Source of the DNA: Streptomyces sp. ISL-1
GTDB lineage: Bacteria; Actinomycetota; Actinomycetes; Streptomycetales; Streptomycetaceae
Length of the DNA: 64,000 nucleotides
NCBI RefSeq assembly: GCF_018614585.1
Contig: NZ_JAGGOI010000002.1
Location: 1 to 64,000 of the forward strand
Direction of reading: 5' to 3'
Below are positions 52,340 to 62,024 of the stretch, one piece after another (positions within the stretch are counted from its first letter, which is position 1; each line of letters opens with the position of its first letter). The notes beneath the pieces are model-generated. The model was not told the origin of the DNA. It saw only the letters and a program-made list of their open reading frames with translations, and did no database searches. A program made the translations under genes and the position numbers.

Positions 52340-53097
52340 CTAGTGGCGCAGTCCCAGTTGCCGGGACTTCGCGACCAGGGCGCCCTTGGAATCCCAGACG
52401 TAGGCGTCCTCTTCGAGATAGCCGCCGTTGGGTGTGCCGCCCATGGTGGCCCATTCCGGGTGGACTTGTGCCAGCCAGTGTTTGTCGTCGGTGGGTGTGA
52501 CCCGTGTGTTGGCGTCGAATCGGTACATCTCTCCAAGTATCGGCCGTAGGCCGCTGTCCAGTACGGCCTTGCAGTCATGCCAGGCTGAAGGGCTCAGCAA
52601 GGGGCGGAGTCTGGTGAACAGCTCCAAGAGGTCGGCTCCCCACCGCTCGCGGAAGTCGCTGTCGATGCGCGCGATGTCGAGTTCGTTCGCCGCGGTGAGT
52701 TCGGCGAAGTCCTTCCTTTGTTCGAGGGTGGATGTGTAGGAGCGGCTGGTGAACCTGTTGCGGAAGCGCATGGCGCGGTCAGTGAGCACGGGGTACGTGG
52801 CTTGCCGGTCGCAGCTTGCGTAGATGTACACGATGACTCGGCTTCGGAACCGATGACCGCCTCGAGCCTTGAACGCTGATCGGGCGCCAGCAGAACGGGG
52901 GCGAAGCCGTCGGTGCCGTAGAACGCGTGGCAAAGGCCGGCGATCTGCAGCGCCGGGCGGGCGTTCCAGCGCGCGAGCTGGTGCCGCACACGTTCAAGGT
53001 GTGCCAGGAGGGTTCCGCCGGGGTGGTCGAGGGTCTCGGCTCCTCGGTCGCACAGGAGTTGCCGTGCGGCACGGGCGGGGTCGACGTCCAGATTCAT
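52340..53097 (-). pseudogene. DUF6817-like protein with single-base frameshift
   Basis: The first half reads GGTLLAHLERVRHQLARWNARPALQIAGLCHAFYGTDGFAPVLL and ends IGSEAE. The second half, in a different frame, resumes VIVYIYASCDRQATYPVL, then DFAELTAANELDIARI and LFTRLRPLLSPSAW. The shift lies at about 52835. Corrected, this is an intact protein of about 250 residues of a conserved actinobacterial family (DUF6817 by memory) of unknown function. It is convergent with nothing and 30 bp from the TSUP gene in the same direction. Confidence 0.65.
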
Positions 53098-53127
53098 GGA
53101 GGTGGCTTCCTTTCCAGCGTTCGGGCA

Positions 53128-53880
53128 TCACACGGCCACGGCGACGGACGCGGTCACGCCGACCGCGACGATCACTCCGCGCAGCACGGTGGGCGGCATT
53201 CGGCGGCCCACCCGGGCGCCCAGAAGCCCGCCGAGAGTGGAGCCGAGGGCGATCACGCCGGCCGCCGTCCAGTCGACGTCCGTCGCCGCGATGAAGACGG
53301 CCGCCGCGATGCCGTTGACAAGAGCGGCGAGTACGTTCTTGACCGCGTTCAGACGCTGCAGGTCGTCCCGCAGGAATGTGCCGAACAGGCCCATGAACAG
53401 GACGCCTTGGGCCGCGCCGAAGTAGCCGCCGTAGATTCCTGTTCCCAGCACTCCGATCCACACCGGCACACCGCCGTCCTCGCGGTCTCCCTCGCGGCGC
53501 TGTTTCAGCCACTCGTTGAGGCGGGGCTGGAGCAGGACGAGGACGCAGGCGAGCAGGATGAGGATCGGCACGATCGCGCGGAACGTGTCGGCGGGCAGTT
53601 GTAGCAGGAGGATTGCGCCGCCGAGCCCACCGGCGAGTGCCGCGCCGCCGAATTTCATCAGCCTCGGCAGCTGTCCCTTGAGCTCTTTGCGGTAGCCGTA
53701 GGCCGCGCTGATGACGCCCGGTACGAGTCCGATGGTGTTGGAGACGTTGGCCAGGATCGGAGGACAGCCGAAGGCGAGCAGGGTGGGGAAGGTGATCAGG
53801 GTTCCGGAGCCGACGACGGCGTTGATGCCGCCTGCCGCAACGGCCGCGGCCGCTAGGGCCGCTGTTTCGAGTGCTTGCAC
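53128..53880 (-). CDS. TSUP/TauE-SafE family membrane transporter
   Basis: A 250-residue integral membrane protein with about eight helices. The two family repeats are visible: VVGSGTLITFPTLLAFGCPPILANVSNTIGLVPG (first) and YGGYFGAAQGVLFMGLFGTFLRDDLQRLNAVKNVLAALVNGIAA (second). The family exports sulfite, sulfoacetate or related anions. The GTG has AAAGG six bases upstream. The divergent LysR-type regulator at 54116 probably controls it, as is common for this transporter class. Confidence 0.9.
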   Translation of the reverse strand: MQALETAALAAAAVAAGGINAVVGSGTLITFPTLLAFGCPPILANVSNTIGLVPGVISAAYGYRKELKGQLPRLMKFGGAALAGGLGGAILLLQLPADTFRAIVPILILLACVLVLLQPRLNEWLKQRREGDREDGGVPVWIGVLGTGIYGGYFGAAQGVLFMGLFGTFLRDDLQRLNAVKNVLAALVNGIAAAVFIAATDVDWTAAGVIALGSTLGGLLGARVGRRMPPTVLRGVIVAVGVTASVAVAV

Positions 53881-54115
53881 TGGTCGCCTTTCCGGGCATG
53901 GCCCAGCACCGGAGCGCGAGGGATCCGGGGGGAGGAAGAGGATGGTCCTGGAGTGGGTGGGTCGGCACCCGGCGTTGGCCCGAGCGCCGTCCGGAGCGGC
54001 GCCCGGGCCCGGCCGGGTTGCCGCCCTGGGCCCGGCAAAGATCGTCCCGCGCACTCAACTGCCAAGTCAATCCTCGGGTTTCCTTAGCCACCCCCTAGCT
54101 GTAGCTTCACCCTCC

Positions 54116-55042
54116 ATGACCCTCGACGATCTGCGCGTCTTCGTCGCCGTGTGCCGCACAGGCAGCCTCAGCGCCGTCGCACGCGACCTGTCCTGCACGC
54201 AGTCCGCGGTGAGCCAGCACATCAAACGCCTGGAGCGGGAGACCGGCATCACTTTGCTGGAGCGCCACCCGCGCGGCGTCATACCCACCCCAGCCGGACA
54301 GCTTCTGCACACCGCGGCCGGCGGGGGCCTCGGCGACATCGACCACGCCCTGCGCCGCCTGCGCGACCTGGTGCACGGCGAGGCCGGCTCGGTTCGCATC
54401 ACCACCGGCGCCACTACGGTCCGCCACTTCATGTCGAAGGCCGTGGTCGCCTTCCGCCACCGCTACCCCAACGTCAGCCTGGAGTTCCAGACCGCGCACT
54501 CCAGCCGCAGCTGCTTCGACGCGCTGCTCGCGGGCGGTCTCGACCTGGCCTGGATCACCCTCGGCGAAACCGTACGCGGGATCGAGCAACGCCCCGTCGT
54601 CGAATTGCCCTGGGTCCTCGCTGTCCGCACCGACGACCCACTGGCCGCCAAGTCCCGTATCGACATCGCAGACTTGGCACGCATCCACCTGATCGGCCTG
54701 CCCGAGAACGCGACTTCCCGCTCCCGCCTGCACGCCTGGCTGGCCGAGTCCGGCATCGAGCCAACCTCGGACACCAGCGTCGCCGACTGGGACACCGCCA
54801 TCCTCCTGGCGGAACTGGGCCTCGGCCACGCGATCGTGCCCGACCTGCCCGGTTGGCACGGCCCCGCCCACCCCAACCTGCAACTCGTTCCGATCCCCGA
54901 ACTGCCCACTTTGTGGACCGGCTGGGCCATACGCCGCTGGGACGCGCTGTCGCCGCTGGCGAGGGCCTTCGCCGACACGGTGGAGGAGAACTGCAGCGCC
55001 GCATTCTCGGCTGCACCGCCCATGACGGGTAACGACCAATAG
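54116..55042 (+). CDS. LysR-family transcriptional regulator
   Basis: A 308-residue regulator. The N-terminal winged helix-turn-helix (residues 1-60) reads LDDLRVFVAVCRTGSLSAVARDLSCTQSAVSQHIKRLE. The C-terminal effector domain (about 90-295) has VRITTGATTVRHF and the periplasmic-binding-protein-like core to ALSPLARAFADTV. It is divergent from the TSUP transporter with 235 bp between; its likely operator lies there. The inducer is unknown, though sulfur anions are plausible from the neighbour. Confidence 0.92.
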   Translation: MTLDDLRVFVAVCRTGSLSAVARDLSCTQSAVSQHIKRLERETGITLLERHPRGVIPTPAGQLLHTAAGGGLGDIDHALRRLRDLVHGEAGSVRITTGATTVRHFMSKAVVAFRHRYPNVSLEFQTAHSSRSCFDALLAGGLDLAWITLGETVRGIEQRPVVELPWVLAVRTDDPLAAKSRIDIADLARIHLIGLPENATSRSRLHAWLAESGIEPTSDTSVADWDTAILLAELGLGHAIVPDLPGWHGPAHPNLQLVPIPELPTLWTGWAIRRWDALSPLARAFADTVEENCSAAFSAAPPMTGNDQ

Positions 55043-55103
55043 CCATGAGCGACCATCACGCCGTGGGTAGGGTGTCGCTCCATGACGCATGTGAACAGCC
55101 CCC

Positions 55104-55530
55104 ATTTCACCGGTCATCGACGACCTCTGGGAGCGCCGCGCGGAGCTCTCCCCCAGCGATCAGGAAGCCCGCCGCCACGTCGCGGAAGCAGTGGACCTTC
55201 TTGACACCGGCATCGCCAGGGTGGCCCGCGTCGACGACAGCAACGGCGAGGTGGTGGTCGACGAGCGCGCGAAACGTGCCGTTCTGCTCTCCTTCAAGGT
55301 CCTGGAGATGACCGAGAGCACGGGCGGTGACTTCCGCCACTACGACCGCACACCACTCAAGAAGCGCCTCGACGGCGTCCGTATGGTTCCCGGCGCCATC
55401 GCCCGCTGGGGCAGCTACCTGGCACCCGGCACCGTGCTGATGCCGTCCTTCGTCAACATCGGCGGATACGTCGACACCGGCTCCATGGTGGACACCTGGG
55501 CCACCGTCGGCTCCGCCGCGCAGATCGGGC
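55104..55530 (+). pseudogene. dapD: Tetrahydrodipicolinate N-succinyltransferase, N-terminal part
   Basis: IDDLWERRAELSPSDQEARRHVAEAVDLLDTGIARVARV, then DERAKRAVLLSFKVLEM and VPGAIARWGSYLAPGTVLMPSFVNIGGYVDTGSMVDTWATVGSAAQIG, is unmistakably the first half of actinobacterial DapD (lysine biosynthesis), up to the left-handed beta-helix. The remaining half with the catalytic and CoA-binding turns is missing: at about 55530 it switches to an HAD hydrolase. This is a duplicate fragment, not the housekeeping copy. Confidence 0.88.
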
Positions 55531-55531
55531 G

Positions 55532-56357
55532 ACCAGCGCATCACCCACATCCTGTTCGACTTCTTCGGCACCTTGGTCACCCATGACCCCGGCCGCGCCG
55601 AGCAGGACTTCACCACATCCCACGAGACGGTGAGGTCGCTGGGCGCTGAACTCTCCTACCCCGAGTTCATGACTGAATGGTCAAAGACCTCGGCACACGG
55701 CTCAGCGCCCTCGATCGCCGCGAATGCCCCATGACCGACCTCGGCCGGGCATTTCTGCGCAGCGGCCTCGGGCACCCGCCGGCCGATGCCGAGATGGAGC
55801 TGTTGGTGCTCACCTTCCTATCCGAATGGGACAGGGGGGTGCGCCATCTGCCGGGCCTGCCGGATCTGTTGGCTGACCTGGCCGCCGAGTACCGTCTCGT
55901 CGTGGTGAGCAACACTCAGGACACCGTGCTCGTACCTGGCCACCTCGAAGCGATGGGCATACGGCACCGATTCGAGACGGTGGTCACCTCCCTCGATGTG
56001 GGATGGCGCAAGCCCCACCCAAAGATCTACCCAGCCGTGTTGAGAAGACTCCGGATCGACCCTGCTGCTGCCGTGTTCGTCGGCGACACGTACGTCGCCG
56101 ACTATCAGGGCCCCGCACATGTCGGCATGCGCGCGCTCCTCATCGACCCCTGCCACGAGGCAGACATACACGCCCTGATAGGGGAACGCACGAATGTCGC
56201 CGAGTGCGTTCGGTCGATGTGGGTGCTGGACGAGCTGCCCGGCCGGTATGCCCTTCAGGGCGACGCCCTAGTTCACTCGACGGTTCCTCGTGACGGTCCT
56301 CGCCCTGACCACTCGCTTTACCAATGGGAGCTTCCAGCAGCTCAGTTGTGTCGCTGA
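55532..56357 (+). pseudogene. HAD-superfamily hydrolase, frameshifted
   Basis: The N-terminal catalytic segment THILFDFFGTLVTHDPG (DxxxT-type motif I) runs to YPEFMTEWS. The body resumes in another frame from 55677: GVRHLPGLPDLLADLAAEYRLVVVSNTQ (motif II), VGWRKPHPKIYPAVL (motif III Lys) and AAVFVGDTYVADYQG (motif IV). The C-terminal 30 codons are unrelated. It begins within a few bases of the dapD break point, so both genes were cut at the same junction. Confidence 0.75.
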
Positions 56358-56658
56358 GGAACTGGCGCTGAGACTCTTGCTGAACAGGGCGCACGTGACT
56401 CTGGAGCTGTACGGACTGCTCGACTCGGGGGTGTCCGAGGCGCTGAGTTCCTTCTCGGACGGGGTCTACGAGGACTTGGACCATGAGTGGCTGGACGACG
56501 ACTCCAAGGACGGCATCGACGAAGACCCCGCCATGGCATCACTCGGCATCGCGCCCATGGACATCAAGTCATGGTTCGTTCCGTTCAACGACGGCCGGTA
56601 CGTGCACCCCTATGCAAGCGAGGCGCCCACCAAGGATCAGGCTCCGGACGCGGCATAG
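56290..56658 (+). CDS. Conserved hypothetical protein, 5' end uncertain
   Basis: A 122-residue frame whose body (VAEELALRLLLNRAHVTLELYGLLDSGVS, then FSDGVYEDLDHEWL, GIAPMDIKSWFVPFND and GRYVHPYA) matches a small acidic Streptomyces protein of unknown role seen before. The first 15 codons overlap the end of the HAD remnant and may be foreign, so the gene could be a fusion or truncated. No motif gives a function. Confidence 0.55.
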   Translation: MTVLALTTRFTNGSFQQLSCVAEELALRLLLNRAHVTLELYGLLDSGVSEALSSFSDGVYEDLDHEWLDDDSKDGIDEDPAMASLGIAPMDIKSWFVPFNDGRYVHPYASEAPTKDQAPDAA

Positions 56659-56945
56659 GCAACGCTTCGCAGTCGGGTACGAGGGCGGGTCCGCCTGGAC
56701 CGGGCGACCAGAGCCCGATGTAGGCCCGCACCGGTGATCTGCTGGTGGCCGTCGCGTGGGCGCGGCAACCGACCAATTCCCCGCCTGGATGAGCTATTGC
56801 TGGAGGGCGCGAATGTACGGTCGCGGCGGTGCCGGGGGCTGTCGTGACTGTACTGACCGCCTGGAACCCATGGCGGGGCACTGCTGCGGCCGACCCGTCG
56901 GCCGCCGCGCCCGATACGGCCACAGAGCCGCCGGGCAGAGCCCCG

Positions 56946-57188
56946 TCACGAAGGCTCTGTCTCCCGCTGTCCGGGCTCCTGCCGTTCCGGTCCGTCGCGT
57001 TCCGGCTCCTTGCGCACCCACTCCGGCTCGAACTCGCGACAGTCGGGGTTGTGGCAGGGGCCTGGAGCCCAGAGGGGGACGAAGGTCCCAAGCGTCTTGT
57101 GTCGCTTGATCACCGTGGTCACGGGGTGTTTGCAGGCGGGGCAGACGTGTCCGGCCTGCGGCCCGGTGTCACGCTCGTTGCTGCGCAT
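56946..57188 (-). CDS. Small zinc-ribbon protein
   Basis: An 80-residue protein with a CxxC (HVCPACKHP, about residue 16) and a second Cys pair (PCHNPDCREFEP, about 45), spaced as in single zinc ribbons, plus a conserved TRHKTLGTxVPLW-like centre (IKRHKTLGTFVPLW). The C-terminal 25 residues are charged and probably disordered. Function unknown; similar short proteins occur in many Streptomyces. Confidence 0.7.
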   Translation of the reverse strand: MRSNERDTGPQAGHVCPACKHPVTTVIKRHKTLGTFVPLWAPGPCHNPDCREFEPEWVRKEPERDGPERQEPGQRETEPS

Positions 57189-57379
57189 ACATCCAGGATA
57201 AGGAAATTTGCAATAAAATGGTACAAATTTTGAAGTGGCTTTGTGGCGCAGGCGCCGAGAGTGGGGCGCGGTGAAGTCGCGACTGCCCGGGGTGTCGGCT
57301 GATCCGGTGACGGCAATGGGGAACGTCGGGCAAGCCGAGCCAAGGGCGACTGCATGGGGAGGTGACTGGGTCAGTTGAC

Positions 57380-58453
57380 CTACGGCGGGTCGCCCGGCCG
57401 CCGGGTCTCGTCCGCCCCGGCCCCCGACTCCCGTCCATCCGCCGGAAGGTGCTCGTCAGCCGAGATGGGGGCGACGCCGTTCCCGTTCCGTCCGGCCGAG
57501 GTAGTTCCTTCCTCGGCAGGCTGGATGGGGCGCCTGATGCTCAGTGCGACGGACACGGCCAGGACTGTGACGATGATCGCCAGGCTAACCGGTGATGGGA
57601 TCTCCGGGATGCTGCTGTTGATCGTCTTGTGGGATGCCTGGAGGATCAGCTTCACGCCGATGAAGGCGAGGATCAGTGCGATGCCCTTGCTCAGGTAGTG
57701 GAATCGGTCCAGCAGGCCCGCGAGCAGGAAGTACAGCGCCCGCAGACCGAGGATGGCGAACGCGTTGCTGGTGTAGACAATGAAGGCGTCGTCGCTGACC
57801 GCCAGCACGGCCGGCACGCTGTCCACGGCGAAGATGAGGTCGGCTGCCTCGATGGCGGCGACGACGGCGAGCAGCGGGGTGGCGACGCGTTTACCGGCCT
57901 CCTTGACGAAGAACTTCATCCCGGCGTACTCGTTCCGAACGGGCATGACCTTGCGCAGCAGCCGCACTGCGAAGCTCTTGCCCGGGTCGAAGCTCTCCTC
58001 TTCCCCCTTGAGGATCTTGTAGGTGCTGTAGAACAGGACCGCCGCGAAGGCGAACAGCACCGCGGTGAAGCGGCTGACCACGGCGACACCGGCGGCAAGG
58101 AAGATTCCGCGGAACACCAGAGCGCCCATGACGCCGAAGAACAGCACGCGGTGCTGGTAGGCGCGCGGCACTCTGAAGTAGGCGAAGATCAGCGCGAAGA
58201 CGAACAGGTTGTCGACCGACAGGCTCTTCTCCAGCAGCCACGCGGTCGTGTACTCCACCCCCGGCGTCGTGCCCAGGACGAGGAAGACGACCGCGCCGAA
58301 GATGAGGGCGAGGCTGACCCACACACCGCTCCACGCGGCGGCTTCCTTGAACCCGATGACATGCGCCTCCCGGTGCGCCAGCAGGTCCACGGCCAGCGAC
58401 ACCAGCACGGTGACGGCGAACGCCGCCCACAGCCAGAACGGGACATCGAGCAC
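57380..58453 (-). CDS. TerC/Alx-family membrane protein
   Basis: A 357-residue integral membrane protein with seven to nine helices. The hallmark EAADLIFAVDSVPAVLAVS (about residue 200) and the earlier EKSLSVDNLFVFALIFAYF (about 70) carry the paired acidic metal-binding residues. TerC proteins export manganese or protect against tellurite. The C-terminal 50 residues are hydrophilic. The GTG at 58453 has GAGGGG upstream; one five codons earlier is also possible. No ter operon genes are nearby. Confidence 0.92.
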   Translation of the reverse strand: MLDVPFWLWAAFAVTVLVSLAVDLLAHREAHVIGFKEAAAWSGVWVSLALIFGAVVFLVLGTTPGVEYTTAWLLEKSLSVDNLFVFALIFAYFRVPRAYQHRVLFFGVMGALVFRGIFLAAGVAVVSRFTAVLFAFAAVLFYSTYKILKGEEESFDPGKSFAVRLLRKVMPVRNEYAGMKFFVKEAGKRVATPLLAVVAAIEAADLIFAVDSVPAVLAVSDDAFIVYTSNAFAILGLRALYFLLAGLLDRFHYLSKGIALILAFIGVKLILQASHKTINSSIPEIPSPVSLAIIVTVLAVSVALSIRRPIQPAEEGTTSAGRNGNGVAPISADEHLPADGRESGAGADETRRPGDPP

Positions 58454-58856
58454 TGGGGGACCCCTCACACGGGGGTGAGAAACGGAATGCTCCCTCAGTG
58501 GAAAGTCTGAACCAGTGCGTCACCCTTGTCGCCCGCATGGTGGCGCGCGTGAGCCAGGCTGCCTTCGGTCATAGCCGGGCTGAGTGTCCACACAGCCCGG
58601 CTACCACGGCCCGACAACCGGGCGGATACCCCCTCCGATACCCCCAGGTTCCCCGTCTACCTTCGCCCGACCACAGGGCGCCTAGGTGTGGTCAGCCGCG
58701 CAGGCCGGTGTAGCCGGGCCCGACGGTGAGTGTGACCACGCCCGGCGCGGCGTCCGGGTCGGCTTCCTGGGTGGCGGGGGTTTCATGCGGGCTGCCAGGG
58801 CTGCTGATCGGCCGGTTCCTCGGTCGGGGTCTTCAAGAGCCTGGTGAAGCACTGGC
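58454..58856. other. No gene recognised
   Basis: A 403-bp region upstream of the TerC-type gene. It contains the TerC promoter presumably at its left end; otherwise no frame with family similarity was found. Confidence 0.5.
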
Positions 58857-59003
58857 CGAGGATACGAGATTCGAACGCGCGAGGAGTTGCCCCAACACGC
58901 TTTCCAAATGTTCGTCTGAAGGGTTCGGGCGTGATCAGGAACGTCTTGACTTGTGGCGGAGAGGCTGGCGAACCGGCTTCTGAACGGTCGCGGACCGAAT
59001 GAG
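58857..59003 (-). repeat. att-like direct repeat B: tRNA-Ser(GGA) 3'-half scar plus flank
   Basis: A second copy of the element at 47914, in the same orientation. The tRNA-Ser-derived part is 58858-58911 (T-arm CGTTCGAATCTCG, acceptor ATCCTCGG with one mismatch). The shared flank includes GGCTTCTGAACGGTC. The copies differ at roughly one base in five and enclose 10.8 kb. The tRNA 5' half is missing here too. Confidence 0.7.
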
Positions 59004-59101
59004 GTTCGGGCCAGATCCTTACCTGCGGGTGACGGGCGGACCGCCCGATGTGCCGGAGCGTGACGACCAGGGCGGGGGCGAGGGCGCGGAGGCCGATAAT
59101 T

Positions 59102-59255
59102 ATGGTTCCCCTGCTTCTCGTTCTGCTTATTGCGCTGATCCTTTTCGGGGCTGGCTCGCCTCAAGGCCCTGTGGTGGATTGCCGTCATCGTTCTTGTTGT
59201 CTGGCTGCACGCCAGCGTGCCGGCGAGGGGCCGGAATGTTCATGAGCTCCGGTAG
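59102..59255 (+). pseudogene. Small hydrophobic membrane protein, frameshifted
   Basis: MVPLLLVLLIALILFGAG is the first helix of a very common short Streptomyces membrane protein. Two missing bases near 59160 shift the second helix (LKALWWIAVIVLVVWL) into another frame, which then ends in foreign residues. Corrected it would be a protein of about 50-60 residues with two helices. Confidence 0.6.
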
Positions 59256-59407
59256 CACACTGGGCCTTGCTCGCGGGCCGGGCAGGGCCGTCGTACCCCG
59301 CATCTCCAGGCTGTTCGTCCTCGCTTCGCGCGGGGCGCTTCAGGCAGACCAGCGGCGGATCTCGTCCGACCCGCCGGGTTCCTAGGTCGCATACTGGGAA
59401 GTGGCTG

Positions 59408-61498
59408 GTGCTCGCGATGCGTGATCAACACCCGGTGCAGGAGCAAGCGACCGAGGCCACTGCCGAAGAGGCAGGCGGCGCTTGGTGGGATGACCTGCCG
59501 CTGGCGTTGGTCGTGGCGGACAGAAGCGGCCGGATCGTGCAGTGGGGAATGGCCGCCGAGGAGATGTTCGGCTATCCGCCCGAGGCGGTGGTGGGTCACG
59601 ACGGATTGGACCTACTGCTCCCAGTCGGAGATCATGCCCAGGCCCGCGCGTTCCAGACAGCGGTCACCTCAGGACGCAGTGTGACTGGCTCCTTCCGGGT
59701 ACGGCACCAGGACGGGTCGCTGATCGAGGTGGACCTCATGGCCTGCCCCGTGTCCGACCCCAGCGGGCAGGGCTGCGGAGTGCTGGTTCTCTCCGCCTAC
59801 GCCTCCGCGGCTCGCCGCGCCCGTGAAGCGCAAGCTCTGGTCGACGAGCTCTTCGCCCGATCCCCTGTCGGGCTGGCGGTCTTCGACACCGCGCTGCGCT
59901 TCCAGAGAGTCAATCCAGCGCTGGAGGCCATGAACGGTGTGCCGAAGGCAGCGCACATAGGCAGACGACTGGCAGAGGTGCTGCCCGGGCTGAACACCGA
60001 GCACATGGAGGCCGCCATGCGCCGCACCCTGCAGTTCGGCACCCCGATGCTGATCCGGCGAATAGGACGCACCCCTGCCAATACCGACCGCGACCGGGTC
60101 TGGTCGTGCTCGTACTTCCGGCTGGAGGACCCCAACGGTCAGCCGGTGGGTATCAGTGCCTCGATCATCGATATCACCGCGCACCAGGGAGCTACCTGGG
60201 ACGGTGACGTGGGGGACCGCCGGCATCGGCAGTTGCTCAACGACGCCACGCTGCTCGTCGGCACCACCCTCGACATTCAGCAAACTGCGCAAGAACTTGC
60301 CGACATCGTCGTCCCCCGGCTTGCCGACGCGGTCACCGTCGACGTTCTGCAGACCGTCTCCGAGGGCGCCGACCCAGGTGCCGGCCTGGCCGGCGGCGTC
60401 GCCTTGCGCCGCATGGGTCTCGCCCCTTTGGCGGGGACACCAATCACCGACATCCCCACCCCCGTGGGCCGCACGCTGGCCTTTCCCGCTAACGCGCCCT
60501 ACGTACAGGCGCTGGCAGACCGGCGTCCGTTCCTTCTCGCCCACCTTGACGCCCGCGCCATCGCCCCAGCCACCCCCTATAGCGACAAGCCCGCCCGGCT
60601 ACTGGGACAGGGCATGCACTCGTTCATGATGGCTCCGTTGATTGCCCGCGACGTCGTCCTGGGTGTGGCCACCTTCTACCGGGCAGGCCGAAGCGATCCT
60701 TACGACTCCGCCGATGTCGCGCTTGCGTGTGATCTGACCGCCCACGCTTCCGTATGCATCGACAACGCCCGGCTCTACAGCCGGGAGCACGACACCGCCG
60801 TACTCCTCCAGCGCAGTCTGCTCCCGCAGCGGATCCAGCCCCCGGAAGGGATCGGGGTTGCCCACTGTTACCAGCCCGCCAGCGATGTCAACGAGGTCGG
60901 CGGCGACTGGTACGACGTCATTCCCCTTGGCCCCGGGAAAGCCGCCCTGGTGATCGGCGACGTCATGGGCCACGGCATCCGTGCGGCCGCCGCCATGGGA
61001 GAGATGCGCACCACCGCGCGGGCGTTGGCCCGCCTGGGCCTGCCTCCCGACCAGCTCTTGAGCCATCTCGACCAGGCCATGCAGGAACTCAACGATCCGC
61101 TCCTGGCCACCTGCCTGTACGGCGTGTGCGACGCCGGCCTCGGACGCTGCCAGTTCGCCCGAGCCGGACACCCCCCGCCCGTCACCATTTCCCCGAACGG
61201 CAGCGCACGCCTGCTCGACCTGCCGGTCGGAGCCCCCCTCGGCATCGGCGGCATCACCTACACCAGCAGTGACATCCTCCTCGCCCCCGGCAGCCTGCTG
61301 GTCCTCTACACAGACGGCCTGATCGAAAAACGGGGCGCCGACCTCGACGAACGCCTCACCGACCTCACACGCTTCCTCACCGGTGCCCCGCGCTCGCTCA
61401 CCGACTATTGCGACAGGCTGATCGCCCAGCTTGCGCCCCACCCCGCCGAAGACGACATCGCCTTGCTCATCGCCCGCATCGGGCCGCTGCCCAGCTGA
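59408..61498 (+). CDS. PAS-GAF-SpoIIE (PP2C-type) serine phosphatase
   Basis: A 696-residue signalling phosphatase. PAS 1 spans about 25-135 (ADRSGRIVQWGMAAEEMFGYPPEAVVGHDGLDLL) and PAS 2 about 140-260 (ELFARSPVGLAVFDTALRFQRVNPALEAMNGV). The GAF domain is about 275-440. The SpoIIE phosphatase domain is about 465-690, with NEVGGDWYDVI (metal Asp), VIGDVMGHGIRAAAAMG, FARAGHPPP and the final DDIALLIAR. Such proteins dephosphorylate anti-sigma antagonists of the SpoIIAA/RsbV type in stress and development pathways. The GTG at 59408 follows GGGAAG; an ATG nine bases later is the alternative. Confidence 0.93.
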   Translation: MLAMRDQHPVQEQATEATAEEAGGAWWDDLPLALVVADRSGRIVQWGMAAEEMFGYPPEAVVGHDGLDLLLPVGDHAQARAFQTAVTSGRSVTGSFRVRHQDGSLIEVDLMACPVSDPSGQGCGVLVLSAYASAARRAREAQALVDELFARSPVGLAVFDTALRFQRVNPALEAMNGVPKAAHIGRRLAEVLPGLNTEHMEAAMRRTLQFGTPMLIRRIGRTPANTDRDRVWSCSYFRLEDPNGQPVGISASIIDITAHQGATWDGDVGDRRHRQLLNDATLLVGTTLDIQQTAQELADIVVPRLADAVTVDVLQTVSEGADPGAGLAGGVALRRMGLAPLAGTPITDIPTPVGRTLAFPANAPYVQALADRRPFLLAHLDARAIAPATPYSDKPARLLGQGMHSFMMAPLIARDVVLGVATFYRAGRSDPYDSADVALACDLTAHASVCIDNARLYSREHDTAVLLQRSLLPQRIQPPEGIGVAHCYQPASDVNEVGGDWYDVIPLGPGKAALVIGDVMGHGIRAAAAMGEMRTTARALARLGLPPDQLLSHLDQAMQELNDPLLATCLYGVCDAGLGRCQFARAGHPPPVTISPNGSARLLDLPVGAPLGIGGITYTSSDILLAPGSLLVLYTDGLIEKRGADLDERLTDLTRFLTGAPRSLTDYCDRLIAQLAPHPAEDDIALLIARIGPLPS

Positions 61499-62024
61499 CA
61501 TCTGCGCCGTAAAGCACGCCGTGCGGCGTCGTACAGGCCGGTGGCGCGCTAGGTATGCGGGCCACGAAATCAGTGGTGCGCAGCATTCGGTACGCCGTCG
61601 CGCACAGCGGTCATCCCCCATCAAGGATTCCGCCGCATGCCCTCTCACGCCGGGGCTCAGGGCCCGCCCCACTACGGTCTTTTGTCACACTGGTAATTCG
61701 CGCCTGCAACCAGTTCGGATTGGTCGATCTTCAGATCAGCGCGCCCGGTGGGGACGGAAGCCCGGTGGGCGAGTTGCCCTGTTGCGAGGCTGACGGGGCA
61801 CCACGGTTTGCCGAGCGTTCGCGTCGCGTATGCGCCGTCGTGCGTCCAGGGCGGGTGCCGCACCGCAGTCTTCGGCATCACGCGCTGACCTGCGGATCAT
61901 CGGGAACCTGTTCTGTCGCAAACCAATCCGCTGTTGCGTCGTCTACGAACCAGTATTGACATAGGTGTTGAAAACATCGGATGGGGCAACCGTGCCCACA
62001 TCGACACATCAGTGAGGGATCTAG
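61499..62024. other. No gene recognised
   Basis: A 526-bp region between the phosphatase and the broken sigma factor gene. Frames on both strands lack similarity. The right end must hold the old promoter of the sigma operon; no certain -35/-10 was assigned. Confidence 0.5.
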
